From: Microcoleus sp. bin38.metabat.b11b12b14.051
GTDB lineage: Bacteria; Cyanobacteriota; Cyanobacteriia; Cyanobacteriales; Microcoleaceae
Assembly (NCBI RefSeq): GCF_013299165.1
Contig: NZ_JAAFKD010000002.1
Location: 265,405 to 329,404 of the forward strand
Length of the DNA stretch: 64,000 bases
Direction: 5' to 3'
Shown: positions 1 to 7,941 of the stretch, piece by piece
Layout of the letters: each line of letters opens with the position of its first letter
Position numbering within the stretch: the first letter of the stretch is position 1
Translations under genes and position numbers: made by a program
Notes under the pieces: generated by a model
The model's input: only the letters and a program-made list of their open reading frames with translations
The model's database searches: none
What the model was told of the DNA's origin: nothing

Positions 1-716
1 GTATGGGTTTGTAGTGAGGACTTCAGTCCGCAATAAAGAAGGACTAAAGTCCTCACTACGAACCTTTTGTATGGGTTTGTAGTGAGGACTTCAGTCCGCA
101 ATAAAGAAGGACTAAAGTCCTCACTACAAACCTTTTGTATGGGTTTGTAGTGAGGACTTCAGTCCGCAATAAAGAAGGACTAAAGTCCTCACTACAAACC
201 TTTTGTATGGGTTCGTAGTGAGGACTTCAGTCCGCAATAAAGAAGGACTAAAGTCCTCACTACGAACCTTTTGTATGGGTTTGTAGTGAGGACTTCAGTC
301 CGCAATAAAGAAGGACTAAAGTCCTCACTACAAACCTTTTGTATGGGTTTGTAGTGAGGACTTCAGTCCGCAATAAAGAAGGACTAAAGTCCTCACTACA
401 AACCTTTTGTATGGGTTCGTAGTGAGGACTTCAGTCCGCAATAAAGAAGGACTAAAGTCCTCACTACAAACCTTTTGTATGGGTTCGTAGTGAGGACTTC
501 AGTCCGCAATAAAGAAGGACTAAAGTCCTCACTACAAACCTTTTGTATGGGTTTGTAGTGAGGACTTCAGTCCGCAATAAAGAAGGACTAAAGTCCTCAC
601 TACGAACCTTTTGTATGGGTTTGTAGTGAGGACTTCAGTCCGCAATAAAGAAGGACTAAAGTCCTCACTACGAACCTTTTGTATGGGTTTGTAGTGAGGA
701 CTTCAGTCCGCAGAAA
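1..716. repeat. 68-bp tandem array of a palindromic element, about 10.5 copies
   Basis: Copies begin at 1, 69, 137 and so on, giving a 68-bp period with very few differences (mainly TTTGTAG versus TTCGTAG, and ACAAACC versus ACGAACC). Each unit is an inverted repeat: GTAGTGAGGACTTCAGTCC, a short spacer GCAATAAAGAA, then GGACTAAAGTCCTCACTAC, so each could fold into a roughly 19-bp hairpin. The array is cut by the window's left edge and ends in a half unit just before the next gene. The same palindrome family recurs, singly or as an array, at 6284, 11931, 21200, 21420, 30663 and 57020. No unique spacers lie between copies, so it is not a CRISPR array. Confidence 0.95.
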
Positions 717-730
717 TCATCCGATATTTG

Positions 731-1147
731 TTAAGGCAATTGATAACTACTCGATCGCACAATCAATTTACCTTGACTCGGGTTGCGACTAAAAATAAAA
801 GCTCCTTCTTTAGTTTCGCCACTTGACAAAAAATCAATTTGCTGGTCTCCCGATTCCAAAACTTCGCCGTTGACGCGCAGCTCGGCTATAACTTGCACTG
901 ATTGGGCCGTTTCGCCGCCCGTGTTAGTAACTGTAAACGCGACGTAAAATTGCCCTTGGGTGGCGCGAATTGGGGCGTTGCGAGTCACAGAAATCACCGG
1001 AGGTTCCTGCTTTTTAGTCACCCAGTTGTAGAGTACGAGTCCAGTGAGGGTTGACAGGATCGAACAGGCGATCGCAAATGTCACCCATTCAGCAAAAGTT
1101 CTTTTTTGTGGCTGTTCCTTCTGACTTTCCGTATTACTGTCACTCAT
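731..1147 (-). CDS. TIGR02588-type small membrane-anchored protein
   Basis: The 138-residue product has a short hydrophilic N-terminus, one membrane segment near residues 20-42 and an exported domain with a beta-sandwich look (FYVAFTVTNTGGETAQSV). This matches the TIGR02588 family as I remember it, which is characteristically encoded beside a TIGR02587 protein, exactly as here. The ATG overlaps the stop of the upstream gene by four bases (ATGA), indicating translational coupling, so I chose this start over one 26 codons upstream inside the neighbour. The molecular function is unknown. Family assignment is from memory of the pair; the gene itself is secure. Confidence 0.8.
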   Translation of the reverse strand: MSDSNTESQKEQPQKRTFAEWVTFAIACSILSTLTGLVLYNWVTKKQEPPVISVTRNAPIRATQGQFYVAFTVTNTGGETAQSVQVIAELRVNGEVLESGDQQIDFLSSGETKEGAFIFSRNPSQGKLIVRSSSYQLP

Positions 1148-1998
1148 ACCGCCAACCTCCCCGCCGCGCCGCCAACAGTCGCAGGTAATCCCAATACTAA
1201 CGTATAGCTCAACCAAACAGACCAAGGGTCATCAAAACTGAGTTTTTGGAAGAAAAACAGCATAAATGCAGAAGCCACCAGCGATACTAAATACGCCATC
1301 ACAGTTTCGCTGAGGGGACTCTGAAAAATTCCTTGCTGCTGCTGGCGTTTTGCTTGATAAGTAAAGCCGGCGGCGAATACAATACCGTAGGAAATTAGCA
1401 GCGAAGCGGCGATAATTGCTAATTGCCAAGGTGGCGAAATAGCTGATGCTAGCATGGGAATTTCGTCAGTTGGGGCGATGTTGAAAGCGATTATCATCGC
1501 GCCGATTAAAGTAGCGCCGATATCTGCTACAGTTGGATTAATCATCGGTTCGCTGTCGCTGTCTGAGGTTTGATAGCGATCGCCACTCAAGAAACCGCTG
1601 GCTAGGGCCACTCCCAAAGCAAAGGGCAAGCCTTCAAACACAATTTTTCCCAAAGCTTCTTGCAGCGGAGTATCCGGCTTAATTTCCCTGAGCAAAAACA
1701 GGATAACAGCGGCGCAGACAATGCCAATCGCGATCGCTTCTACGGTATCGATTGCAGCATCTCGCCAGCGGATGTCCTTAGTTTTGCGAAAGCCTTCAGT
1801 GCGAGTCAGCAAGAAAACGACGATAAAAGTAGTTGCAATGGCGATCGACATTTGTGCTGGTTTAGTCGAGGAACCGATCCACCAAACCTCCATCGTATAA
1901 AGCAGCGGAATTCCGAACAAAAAGCCGCCCGATGCACCGCGAATGATGTCGTTTAGTTCATTTGACCACTGATTTTTGCGTCTTTTTGACTTGTTCAT
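1144..1998 (-). CDS. TIGR02587-type integral membrane protein
   Basis: A 284-residue polytopic membrane protein with about seven hydrophobic segments, including FLFGIPLLYTMEVWW near residues 27-41, IAIATTFIVVFLL near 52, IAIGIVCAAVILFLL near 90 and LVSLVASAFMLFFF near 237. The length and the N-terminal pattern with a conserved MEVWW fit the TIGR02587 family of uncharacterised inner-membrane proteins. It is the first gene of a two-gene operon and its stop codon overlaps the start of the TIGR02588 partner. Function is not established for the family; a joint membrane complex of the two products is an inference from the coupling. Confidence 0.8.
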   Translation of the reverse strand: MNKSKRRKNQWSNELNDIIRGASGGFLFGIPLLYTMEVWWIGSSTKPAQMSIAIATTFIVVFLLTRTEGFRKTKDIRWRDAAIDTVEAIAIGIVCAAVILFLLREIKPDTPLQEALGKIVFEGLPFALGVALASGFLSGDRYQTSDSDSEPMINPTVADIGATLIGAMIIAFNIAPTDEIPMLASAISPPWQLAIIAASLLISYGIVFAAGFTYQAKRQQQQGIFQSPLSETVMAYLVSLVASAFMLFFFQKLSFDDPWSVWLSYTLVLGLPATVGGAAGRLAV

Positions 1999-2052
1999 AT
2001 TTCGGCTAAACGGCGAATCAAAAAATTATAAATTATGGCTTTGTTAACAACA

Positions 2053-2586
2053 TTACGCAGTTGGTGATTGAGTTTCTATCTGCTTAACTTGATTCTGCAA
2101 CTTTTCAACTTCATCAATTAACTGCAACACTGTAATTGCAATATCTGGTCTAATTGCTGGTTGGGCACTATTGTCAATCTGTGAATGCGCCCAATCTTGC
2201 AGTTGCTTTAAACTTCTTAGTTTGCTAAAGATAGGATTTCCGTCATGTTCAGCAATACTCGCAACTTCATGACTAAATTCAGCTAACCTAGCAAATAGTT
2301 CGTCCTTCCAGGAACCTACCAAAATGCACTGATTCACTGTGTAATGTACCAGATTAGGAGCCGTGAATCTCACATTAGGCTTAGCTAAAAAGTTATTATC
2401 TAAACCTAGCGATGAATCAAAAGTTTCGCAAACACTTTTGAAAATTTGTGTAAATTGTTCCTGCTTTTCAACTGTCAGCGGACGATCAAACAACACAGTG
2501 TGAGTATGTGCAGTAATGCCATTATCTGTACTTGTGCGATTTGTAGAACGAATTGTTAAATCGTTAATAGTGTATTTTTTTTTCAT
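2053..2586 (-). CDS. Hypothetical protein, 177 aa
   Basis: I do not recognise this protein. It starts with a basic MKKKYTIND segment, has a mixed alpha/beta body (THTVLFDRPLTVEKQEQF; LVHYTVNQCILVGSW) and ends in a predicted coiled coil (VLQLIDEVEKLQNQVKQIE, about residues 148-171). There is no signal peptide or membrane segment, so it is probably cytosolic. It lies between the TIGR02587 pair and VapBC on the same strand, with about 55 and 100 bases of spacer, so an independent transcript is likely. A single long frame with normal codon use supports a real gene; function is unknown. Confidence 0.65.
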   Translation of the reverse strand: MKKKYTINDLTIRSTNRTSTDNGITAHTHTVLFDRPLTVEKQEQFTQIFKSVCETFDSSLGLDNNFLAKPNVRFTAPNLVHYTVNQCILVGSWKDELFARLAEFSHEVASIAEHDGNPIFSKLRSLKQLQDWAHSQIDNSAQPAIRPDIAITVLQLIDEVEKLQNQVKQIETQSPTA

Positions 2587-2686
2587 TAATCCTGCTTCCT
2601 GGCAAGGTTGAAAGTCAGCTTTTTTATTTAAAAAATCAAAGGCCTTAATTGAAAACCATGCTCCTTTATTTTTATACTAACTTAAT

Positions 2687-3073
2687 TCACCACATTCGGG
2701 CGATCGCATAAGCATCAAAAATAGCATCCACGCTCAAAACGGGTATCTGTTCCGCCATAGACTGGGCAATTATCAGCCTGTCAAATGGATCGCGGTGGTG
2801 TAAAGGAAGTGAAGCCACAACCTCAATGTGGTCAAAACTTATTTCCAGTATCTCAATCCTATTAACTGCGATCTGCTCCTTGATAAACTCCATAAAAGGC
2901 ATACTAAAATTTAGCCGGCTTATGCTGTGCTTAATCGCCATTTCCCAAACGCTAGCTGTGCTGAGGAGAATATCGTTATCTCCGTTGTCAATTAGCGATC
3001 GCCCTGTTATGCTGAGGCTTGAACTGTCTGTCGCGTACCAAATAAAGGCATGAGTGTCCAACAATAGCCTCAT
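2687..3073 (-). CDS. vapC: VapC-type PIN-domain ribonuclease toxin
   Basis: A 128-residue PIN-domain protein, the usual length for VapC. The acidic residues that bind Mg2+ in this family are visible: Asp6 in LLLDTHAF, the Glu of SVWEMAIK near residue 43, and the Asp pair in HRDPFDRLIIAQ near residues 94-97, plus a later Asp in LSVDAIFDAYA. PIN toxins cleave RNA, classically tRNA or rRNA, and are inhibited by their cognate antitoxin. The ATG overlaps the stop of the antitoxin gene by four bases, the typical antitoxin-first arrangement. All expected active-site residues look intact, so it is probably functional; the RNA target is unknown. Confidence 0.92.
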   Translation of the reverse strand: MRLLLDTHAFIWYATDSSSLSITGRSLIDNGDNDILLSTASVWEMAIKHSISRLNFSMPFMEFIKEQIAVNRIEILEISFDHIEVVASLPLHHRDPFDRLIIAQSMAEQIPVLSVDAIFDAYAIARMW

Positions 3074-3300
3074 TCCATGTACTCCTTAAACTCTTCTAGC
3101 GGTTCATCAAAATCATCGGACATCCAAACCATGCCTTTAGCACTTCCTGCTTGCCGATTGGGTTTAGCTTTTTTAGGGATTACTACCAATTTTACAACAG
3201 GCTCGTTATCCTTAGCGATCGCAACTTCTTCACCTCTCATCGCCGCTTCGATTAATTCCAGAAGTTTTTCTTGGGCTTCAACAATATCTACTTGATACAT
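3070..3300 (-). CDS. vapB: VapB/Phd-type antitoxin
   Basis: A small acidic antitoxin of about 76 residues. The N-terminal half (MYQVDIVEAQEKLLELIEAAMRG) has the Phd/YefM layout, a DNA-binding and dimerisation domain, followed by AIAKDNEPVVKLVVIP. The C-terminal tail (DDFDEPLEEFKEYME) is the acidic segment expected to wrap around the toxin. A GGAGG ribosome-binding site sits eight bases before this ATG and overlaps the ATG five codons upstream, so I chose the inner start. By family behaviour it should repress its own operon; no operator was identified. It overlaps vapC by four bases. Confidence 0.88.
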   Translation of the reverse strand: MYQVDIVEAQEKLLELIEAAMRGEEVAIAKDNEPVVKLVVIPKKAKPNRQAGSAKGMVWMSDDFDEPLEEFKEYME

Positions 3301-3330
3301 AATTTTTGCCTCCATACTCTTGATTTATCT

Positions 3331-3433
3331 GTCAACAGTCAACAGTCAACAGTCAACAGTCAACAGTCAACAGTCAACAGTCAACAGTCAACAGTCAACA
3401 GTCAACAGTCAACAGTCAACAGTCAACAGTCAA
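3331..3433. repeat. Heptamer tandem repeat (GTCAACA)n
   Basis: About 14 to 15 perfect copies of the 7-bp unit GTCAACA fill the gap between the antitoxin promoter region and the end of radA. The same heptamer in the other orientation (TGACAGT/TTGACAG) recurs at 5908, 13360, 27064 and 36897. Such short tandemly repeated repetitive (STRR) heptamers are known from filamentous cyanobacteria. Strand slippage would make copy number variable. Confidence 0.95.
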
Positions 3434-3450
3434 TACATCACCATTCTAAC

Positions 3451-5007
3451 TCAACTCGATAAATCCTCTTCTTCCAAATCAATAGACGGCAACTCCATAT
3501 CATCAGAGTTTAACTGAGCCGGAGTAGCTGGAATCGCCGCAATAATTGCATCGATTACTCTAGCCACCGGAATAATCTCCATCCCCAAATCTGGCACCGA
3601 TTGATTCTTAGGAATAATCGCCCTTTTGAAACCCAATTTCGCCGCCTCCCTGATCCGTAACTCTAACTGGGAAACAGGCCGAACTTGTCCGCCCAAACCG
3701 ACTTCTCCGAGCAAAACTGTGCGCGCATCAATTACCCGATCGCGAAAACTGGCCACAATTGCGATCGCCACCCCCAAATCTGCCGCCGGTTCCTCCACCT
3801 TCAACCCGCCCACCGACGCCACAATCACATCCAATTTAGATAAAGGAATCCCCACCCTTTTCTCCAAAACAGCCAAAATTTGCTGCAATCTACCAGTATC
3901 CACACCAGTAGTAGAACGGCGTGGCGCACCAAAACTCGCAGGGCTGACTAACGCCTGAATCTCCACTAAAATCGGTCTAGTTCCCTCACAAGCAACCGTC
4001 GTCGAAGTACCCGGAGAAAATTCATCTTTATTGCCTAAAAACAACTCCGACGGATTATCTACTTCTCGCAAACCATTTGCTACCATCTCAAAAACACCGA
4101 TTTCATGAGTCGCGCCAAAACGGTTTTTCATCGATCGCAAAAGCCGATGAGAAGCAAAGCGATCGCCCTCAAAATACAGTACAGTATCTACCAAATGCTC
4201 CAAAACCCTCGGCCCCGCCAAAGATCCATCCTTAGTAACGTGGCCAACCAAAAACAAAGTAATATTTTCCCGTTTCGCAACCTGCATCAAAGCAGACGTA
4301 CATTCCCGCACCTGAGCCACCGAACCCGGAGCCGATGTTAAATTAGCAAAATAAATAGTTTGAATGCTATCAATCACCGCCACATTCGGTTTCAGTGATT
4401 CCAACTCCCGCAAAACAACTTCTAAATCCGTCTCTGGAAGCAAGTAGAAATTCTCGGCTGAATTGTCCTCGGAATCGGTTTTAGCTTCCCGATTGCTATC
4501 AGATATCTTTCCGCCATTACTTGACAAATTAACCGGATTAGCCACGCCCAAACGCTGCGATCGCAATTTCACTTGCTGGCCAGACTCCTCCGCACTCACA
4601 TAGAGTATTCTATCCTTACGAGCCAACATATTCGCCATCTGCAACAGCAGAGTCGATTTCCCGATTCCCGGTTCCCCACCAATCAACACCAGCGAGCCCG
4701 GAACAATCCCACCTCCCAAAACTCGATCGAGCTCCCCGTAACCAGAAGGCCAGCGAGACTGAGTTTGGTCAGAAATCTGCGATAATCTAAAAGATACCTT
4801 TGGTTGACCCTTCGACTTATCAGGAGGCGAACCGTGCAGTCCCTTACTTGTCACCCCAGTCAAACCAGCCCGCGGCCCACCAGCAGCATGTGGTTCTAAC
4901 TGCTCGTCAAAAGAATCCCACTTGTGACAGCTAGGACACCTGCCAAAATATTGTGGTGAATCATACCCGCATTCCCGACAAATATATTGTATTCGAGGCT
5001 TAGGCAT
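3451..5007 (-). CDS. radA: DNA repair protein RadA (Sms)
   Basis: RadA is a RecA-like ATPase that drives branch migration of recombination intermediates. The 518-residue protein has the N-terminal four-cysteine zinc finger (Cys10, Cys13, Cys24, Cys27), a Walker A motif GGEPGIGKST near residues 110-119, the RadA-specific KNRFG motif in the middle, and a C-terminal Lon-protease-like domain (LDVIVASVGGLKVEEPAADLGVA). It is longer than the usual ~450-460 residues partly because of a hydrophilic serine/asparagine-rich insertion at about residues 157-187, directly before the conserved YLLPETDLE. It is divergently transcribed from rpaB across about 170 bases. Confidence 0.97.
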   Translation of the reverse strand: MPKPRIQYICRECGYDSPQYFGRCPSCHKWDSFDEQLEPHAAGGPRAGLTGVTSKGLHGSPPDKSKGQPKVSFRLSQISDQTQSRWPSGYGELDRVLGGGIVPGSLVLIGGEPGIGKSTLLLQMANMLARKDRILYVSAEESGQQVKLRSQRLGVANPVNLSSNGGKISDSNREAKTDSEDNSAENFYLLPETDLEVVLRELESLKPNVAVIDSIQTIYFANLTSAPGSVAQVRECTSALMQVAKRENITLFLVGHVTKDGSLAGPRVLEHLVDTVLYFEGDRFASHRLLRSMKNRFGATHEIGVFEMVANGLREVDNPSELFLGNKDEFSPGTSTTVACEGTRPILVEIQALVSPASFGAPRRSTTGVDTGRLQQILAVLEKRVGIPLSKLDVIVASVGGLKVEEPAADLGVAIAIVASFRDRVIDARTVLLGEVGLGGQVRPVSQLELRIREAAKLGFKRAIIPKNQSVPDLGMEIIPVARVIDAIIAAIPATPAQLNSDDMELPSIDLEEEDLSS

Positions 5008-5175
5008 TGTTTACAGATATGATAAATAGTCAACCTTAACATTTGAAAAAGTCTGAGTTAAAGCAATTATCAAGCTTTCAGACCGATCGCCACAGGCCAA
5101 TGAGTTTGTGTCTTCTATGATAGGGTAAAAAAAAATAACATTATCTGAAATGTAACTTAAGGAGTGCTCGGTAAC

Positions 5176-5907
5176 TTGGAAAACCATAAAGAAAAAATTC
5201 TGGTAGTCGATGACGAAGCCAGTATCCGCCGCATTCTGGAGACTCGCCTTTCCATGATTGGCTACGATGTCGTCACCGCTGCTGACGGCGAAGAAGCTCT
5301 CGAAACATTTCGCAACACCGAACCCGACTTAGTGGTTTTGGACGTGATGATGCCAAAACTCGACGGTTACGGCGTCTGTCAGGAGTTGCGTAAAGAATCA
5401 GACGTACCCATCATCATGCTAACCGCTTTGGGAGACGTAGCCGATCGCATCACCGGTTTAGAATTGGGCGCCGACGATTACGTAGTCAAACCCTTCTCTC
5501 CCAAAGAGCTCGAAGCCCGCATCCGTTCGGTACTCCGCCGGGTTGACAAAAACGGCGCTTCCGGCATTCCCAGTTCTGGAGTCATCCAAGTCACCAACAT
5601 TAGGATTGACACCAACAAGCGCCAAGTTTACAAAGGCGACGAACGAATTCGGCTCACGGGCATGGAATTTAGCTTGTTAGAACTGCTTGTCAGCCGTTCT
5701 GGAGAGCCTTTTTCGCGATCGGAAATTTTGCAAGAAGTTTGGGGATATACGCCAGAACGCCACGTAGATACCCGCGTTGTAGACGTTCACATCTCCCGGC
5801 TGAGGGCAAAGTTGGAAGACGACCCCAGCAACCCCGAATTAATTCTCACCGCCCGCGGTACCGGCTATCTCTTCCAGCGAATTGTCGAAATTGGTGAAGT
5901 CGGTTAA
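5176..5907 (+). CDS. rpaB: OmpR-family response regulator RpaB (Ycf27)
   Basis: RpaB is the essential cyanobacterial regulator that binds HLR1 sites at high-light and photosystem genes, partnered with the histidine kinase NblS/Hik33. The receiver domain shows the acidic pair Asp12-Asp13, phospho-acceptor Asp56 in VVLDVMMPK and Lys in VVKPFSP; a winged-helix DNA-binding domain follows (GYTPERHVDTRVVDVHISRLRAK). I chose the TTG start: it gives the usual MENHKEKILVVDDE N-terminus and lies 12 bases after TAAGGAG. The GTG four codons upstream directly abuts that Shine-Dalgarno and is unlikely. The kinase is not encoded nearby. No HLR1 site was identified with confidence. Confidence 0.96.
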   Translation: MENHKEKILVVDDEASIRRILETRLSMIGYDVVTAADGEEALETFRNTEPDLVVLDVMMPKLDGYGVCQELRKESDVPIIMLTALGDVADRITGLELGADDYVVKPFSPKELEARIRSVLRRVDKNGASGIPSSGVIQVTNIRIDTNKRQVYKGDERIRLTGMEFSLLELLVSRSGEPFSRSEILQEVWGYTPERHVDTRVVDVHISRLRAKLEDDPSNPELILTARGTGYLFQRIVEIGEVG

Positions 5908-6110
5908 CAGTTGACAGCTTGCGCGCTCGCGACTTGCCCGCCCGCGAAGTCGAGGGGAGTCGAAGAGTTGACAGTTGACAGAAGAGCCCGCCCGCGGAGT
6001 CGAGGGGTTGACAGCTTGCGCTGAGCGAAGTCGAAGAGTTGACAGTTGGCAGTTGACAGTTGACAGTTGGCAGTTGGCAGTTGACAGTTGACAGTTGGCA
6101 GTTGTTAAAC
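5908..6110. repeat. Mixed STRR heptamers and GAGCGAAGTCGA-type interspersed repeats
   Basis: Directly after rpaB, short tandem TTGACAG/TTGGCAG heptamers alternate with copies of a GC-richer element containing CTGAGCGAAGTCGAAGAG or CGCGAAGTCGAGGGGAGTCG. The same alternation is found at 13360-13600 and 46160-46280. No gene is supported; minus-strand open frames here are translated repeat. Confidence 0.9.
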
Positions 6111-6150
6111 TACCAACTACTAATTTATAGAACTTAAGCACGGGTGTCCA

Positions 6151-6217
6151 GAAACCGGGTTTTTTAAGCAAAATACTTGGTTAAAACCCTCAATCTCGTT
6201 AAAAAACCCGGTTTCTT
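6151..6217. repeat. Paired AAACCSGGTTT inverted repeat
   Basis: GAAACCGGGTTTTTT and, about 50 bases on, its complement AAAAAACCCGGTTTCTT form an inverted pair. Three similar pairs occur at 24701, 29427 and 36810, always in intergenic DNA. Confidence 0.8.
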
Positions 6218-6283
6218 GGTGAGCAAGTGCGTCAGCCTAAATGACCAATGATATCATCTCAGATCAATTACCATAACAAACAT

Positions 6284-6439
6284 GGTTCGTAGTGCGGACT
6301 TCAGTCCGCAGCATGAGAGCGGACTGAAGTCCGCGCTACGAACCTTACTGATTGCGGTCACGGTTCGTAGTGTGGACTTCAGTCCGCAGCATGAGAGCGG
6401 ACTGAAGTCCGCGCTACGAACCTTACTGATTGCGGTCAA
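6284..6439. repeat. Two 78-bp palindromic repeat units
   Basis: Two nearly identical 78-bp units, each built as GTAGTGCGGACTTCAGTCC, a short loop containing GCATGAGA, and the inverted arm ending in CGCTACGAACC. They belong to the same family as the arrays at 1-716 and 30663-31134. The remaining spacer up to the next gene is AT-rich and holds only a weak ribosome-binding region. Confidence 0.9.
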
Positions 6440-6481
6440 TCGATCGGCATGATATGACCAATGACCAATTCCCAATGAGTA

Positions 6482-7132
6482 ATGACAAAATCTGATCCAA
6501 ATAGAGTTTTACGGCAATTGCCCTTAGTTGCGGGAGGATTAGCAGGTACGCTGCTGATGGTCAACCGCTTGCTGACGCCGCAAATTACAGACTCTCAAGC
6601 TCGATCGGACGTTTTGGGAGTAATTATCAGCGCCCTGCTGATTTTAACAGGTTTGCTGTGGCAACAAGTGCAAGCGCGATCGCCCGATTCCGTGCAGCTT
6701 ATCGGCTCTGAAGGGTTCGAGTTAGCGCCGGATTTGCCCGAGGCTGTCAAGCTAGAATTAGCCTGGGCGTCGCGTTTGCTGTTGACAAATACGGCCACAA
6801 GGGCGATCGTCATTGTATATCAAGGAAAAGTCCTCTTGCGCCGGGGCATCTTAGGCATCAATCCCGAAGTCAAACCAGGGCCAATATTGCAGCGAGTCCT
6901 AGACAAAAACAAACCAGTTTATTTAGTAAATCTGAATATTTATCCCGGTAAAATTGAATTTGATTACTTACCAGAAAACACCCAAGGAGTCATCTGTCAG
7001 CCCATTGGCACCCAAGGCGTTTTAATCTTAGGTGCCAACGCCCCCCGCAGCTACACAAAACAAGACGAAAACTGGGTAGAAGGCATTGCTGAAAAACTAG
7101 AAAATACGATCGCTCAGCACCTAAATGATTAA
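6482..7132 (+). CDS. Cofactor assembly of complex C subunit B (CCB2/CCB4-like)
   Basis: A 216-residue membrane protein with two N-terminal membrane segments (LPLVAGGLAGTLLMVN near residues 13-28 and VLGVIISALLILTGLLW near 44-60) followed by a soluble domain (EGFELAPDLPEAVKLELAW... PIGTQGVLILGANAPRSY). This layout matches the cyanobacterial CCB2/CCB4 family, involved in covalent attachment of haem c-i to cytochrome b6. It stands alone, downstream of palindromic repeats and 87 bases from a convergent gene. Family assignment is from overall sequence character; the role in b6f maturation is family knowledge, not shown by the sequence. Confidence 0.8.
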   Translation: MTKSDPNRVLRQLPLVAGGLAGTLLMVNRLLTPQITDSQARSDVLGVIISALLILTGLLWQQVQARSPDSVQLIGSEGFELAPDLPEAVKLELAWASRLLLTNTATRAIVIVYQGKVLLRRGILGINPEVKPGPILQRVLDKNKPVYLVNLNIYPGKIEFDYLPENTQGVICQPIGTQGVLILGANAPRSYTKQDENWVEGIAEKLENTIAQHLND

Positions 7133-7219
7133 AATTGTAGGTGCGGATTACGCACCCTACTAACTAAAAAATCACAATTCGTAGAGTACGCAATCCGCAT
7201 ATAACAGAACTCAAAACCA

Positions 7220-7897
7220 CTACCTAGCCCAATCAGTACCGCGCCAGATTGTGAAAAACAAAACGCTAGAAATCAGCGCGCCCAGCAGCCACTTAATAGA
7301 ATTTTTAAATAACCCCATCCGCTGATTAGACTGCACCGCAGCGCTTTGCGTCTGCAACCGTTCCTTAGCCGGAGTAATTCTCGAAAGAATTTGGTTTTTC
7401 AATTCCTGCGGGTTTTGCGTATCCGCTGGTACTCCCAAACGTGTAAGTTCCCCCGCCAAATTCTTTAAATCTTCAGGAGTACCCTTGTTCAGCCGTTCTT
7501 CCACCTGTTGCAATTGAGCTAATTGTTGGTTGGCTTGAGTAGTAATTTGCTTGTTGTTTTGGTTGTTGACGTAAATCGTGCCAAAAATTCCCAAAGGCAT
7601 CATCAACAGAAAAATTACCGCCAGCAGCAGAGAAATCCACGACAACGCCTTCAAAAACAAATCTTCAAAACTTCGGCGATCGTATCCTTCGCCAAAAAAT
7701 ATTAGCGCCATTGCTAGCAAAGGAACTGGTACTCGTTCCACTATAGCGCCAATAGTCTGCAATTCCCAGACGCGATTGCCAAAATTTGGTGGTATCAAAA
7801 CTGCGATCGTATCTAATAAAGATAGAATTAATAGACCGTAGCCAATCCAACGCAGCCTGTAAATAGAAAAACCTTGTTCGCCTTGTACGTCATTCAT
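7220..7897 (-). CDS. HpsJ-like membrane protein, exosortase-associated
   Basis: A 225-residue protein with three N-terminal hydrophobic segments (WIGYGLLILSLLDTIAVLI near 17-35; VPVPLLAMALIFFG near 55-68; WISLLLAVIFLLMMPLGIFG near 87-106), a long glutamine-rich coiled-coil loop (QANQQLAQLQQVEERLNK), and a C-terminal membrane segment before IWRGTDWAR. This fits HpsJ-like proteins, named after a hormogonium polysaccharide secretion gene. It lies 44 bases after the exosortase-associated gene on the same strand, so it is probably the last gene of that operon. A link to polysaccharide secretion is inferred from the name family only. Confidence 0.8.
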   Translation of the reverse strand: MNDVQGEQGFSIYRLRWIGYGLLILSLLDTIAVLIPPNFGNRVWELQTIGAIVERVPVPLLAMALIFFGEGYDRRSFEDLFLKALSWISLLLAVIFLLMMPLGIFGTIYVNNQNNKQITTQANQQLAQLQQVEERLNKGTPEDLKNLAGELTRLGVPADTQNPQELKNQILSRITPAKERLQTQSAAVQSNQRMGLFKNSIKWLLGALISSVLFFTIWRGTDWAR

Positions 7898-7941
7898 AAA
7901 TAATCACAATTGTGGTTCCAAAAAATCTCTTTTGACTAGAA

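Noticed and set aside
1-716. CRISPR array
   Set aside because: Units are contiguous 68-bp copies with no unique spacers, and no cas genes are present.
3331-3433. CRISPR or coding repeat
   Set aside because: Pure 7-bp tandem repeat; frames through it are low-complexity and lack any gene context.
6254-6475. 73-codon minus-strand frame with an internal duplication
   Set aside because: Entirely made of the two 78-bp palindromic repeat units (78 is divisible by three).
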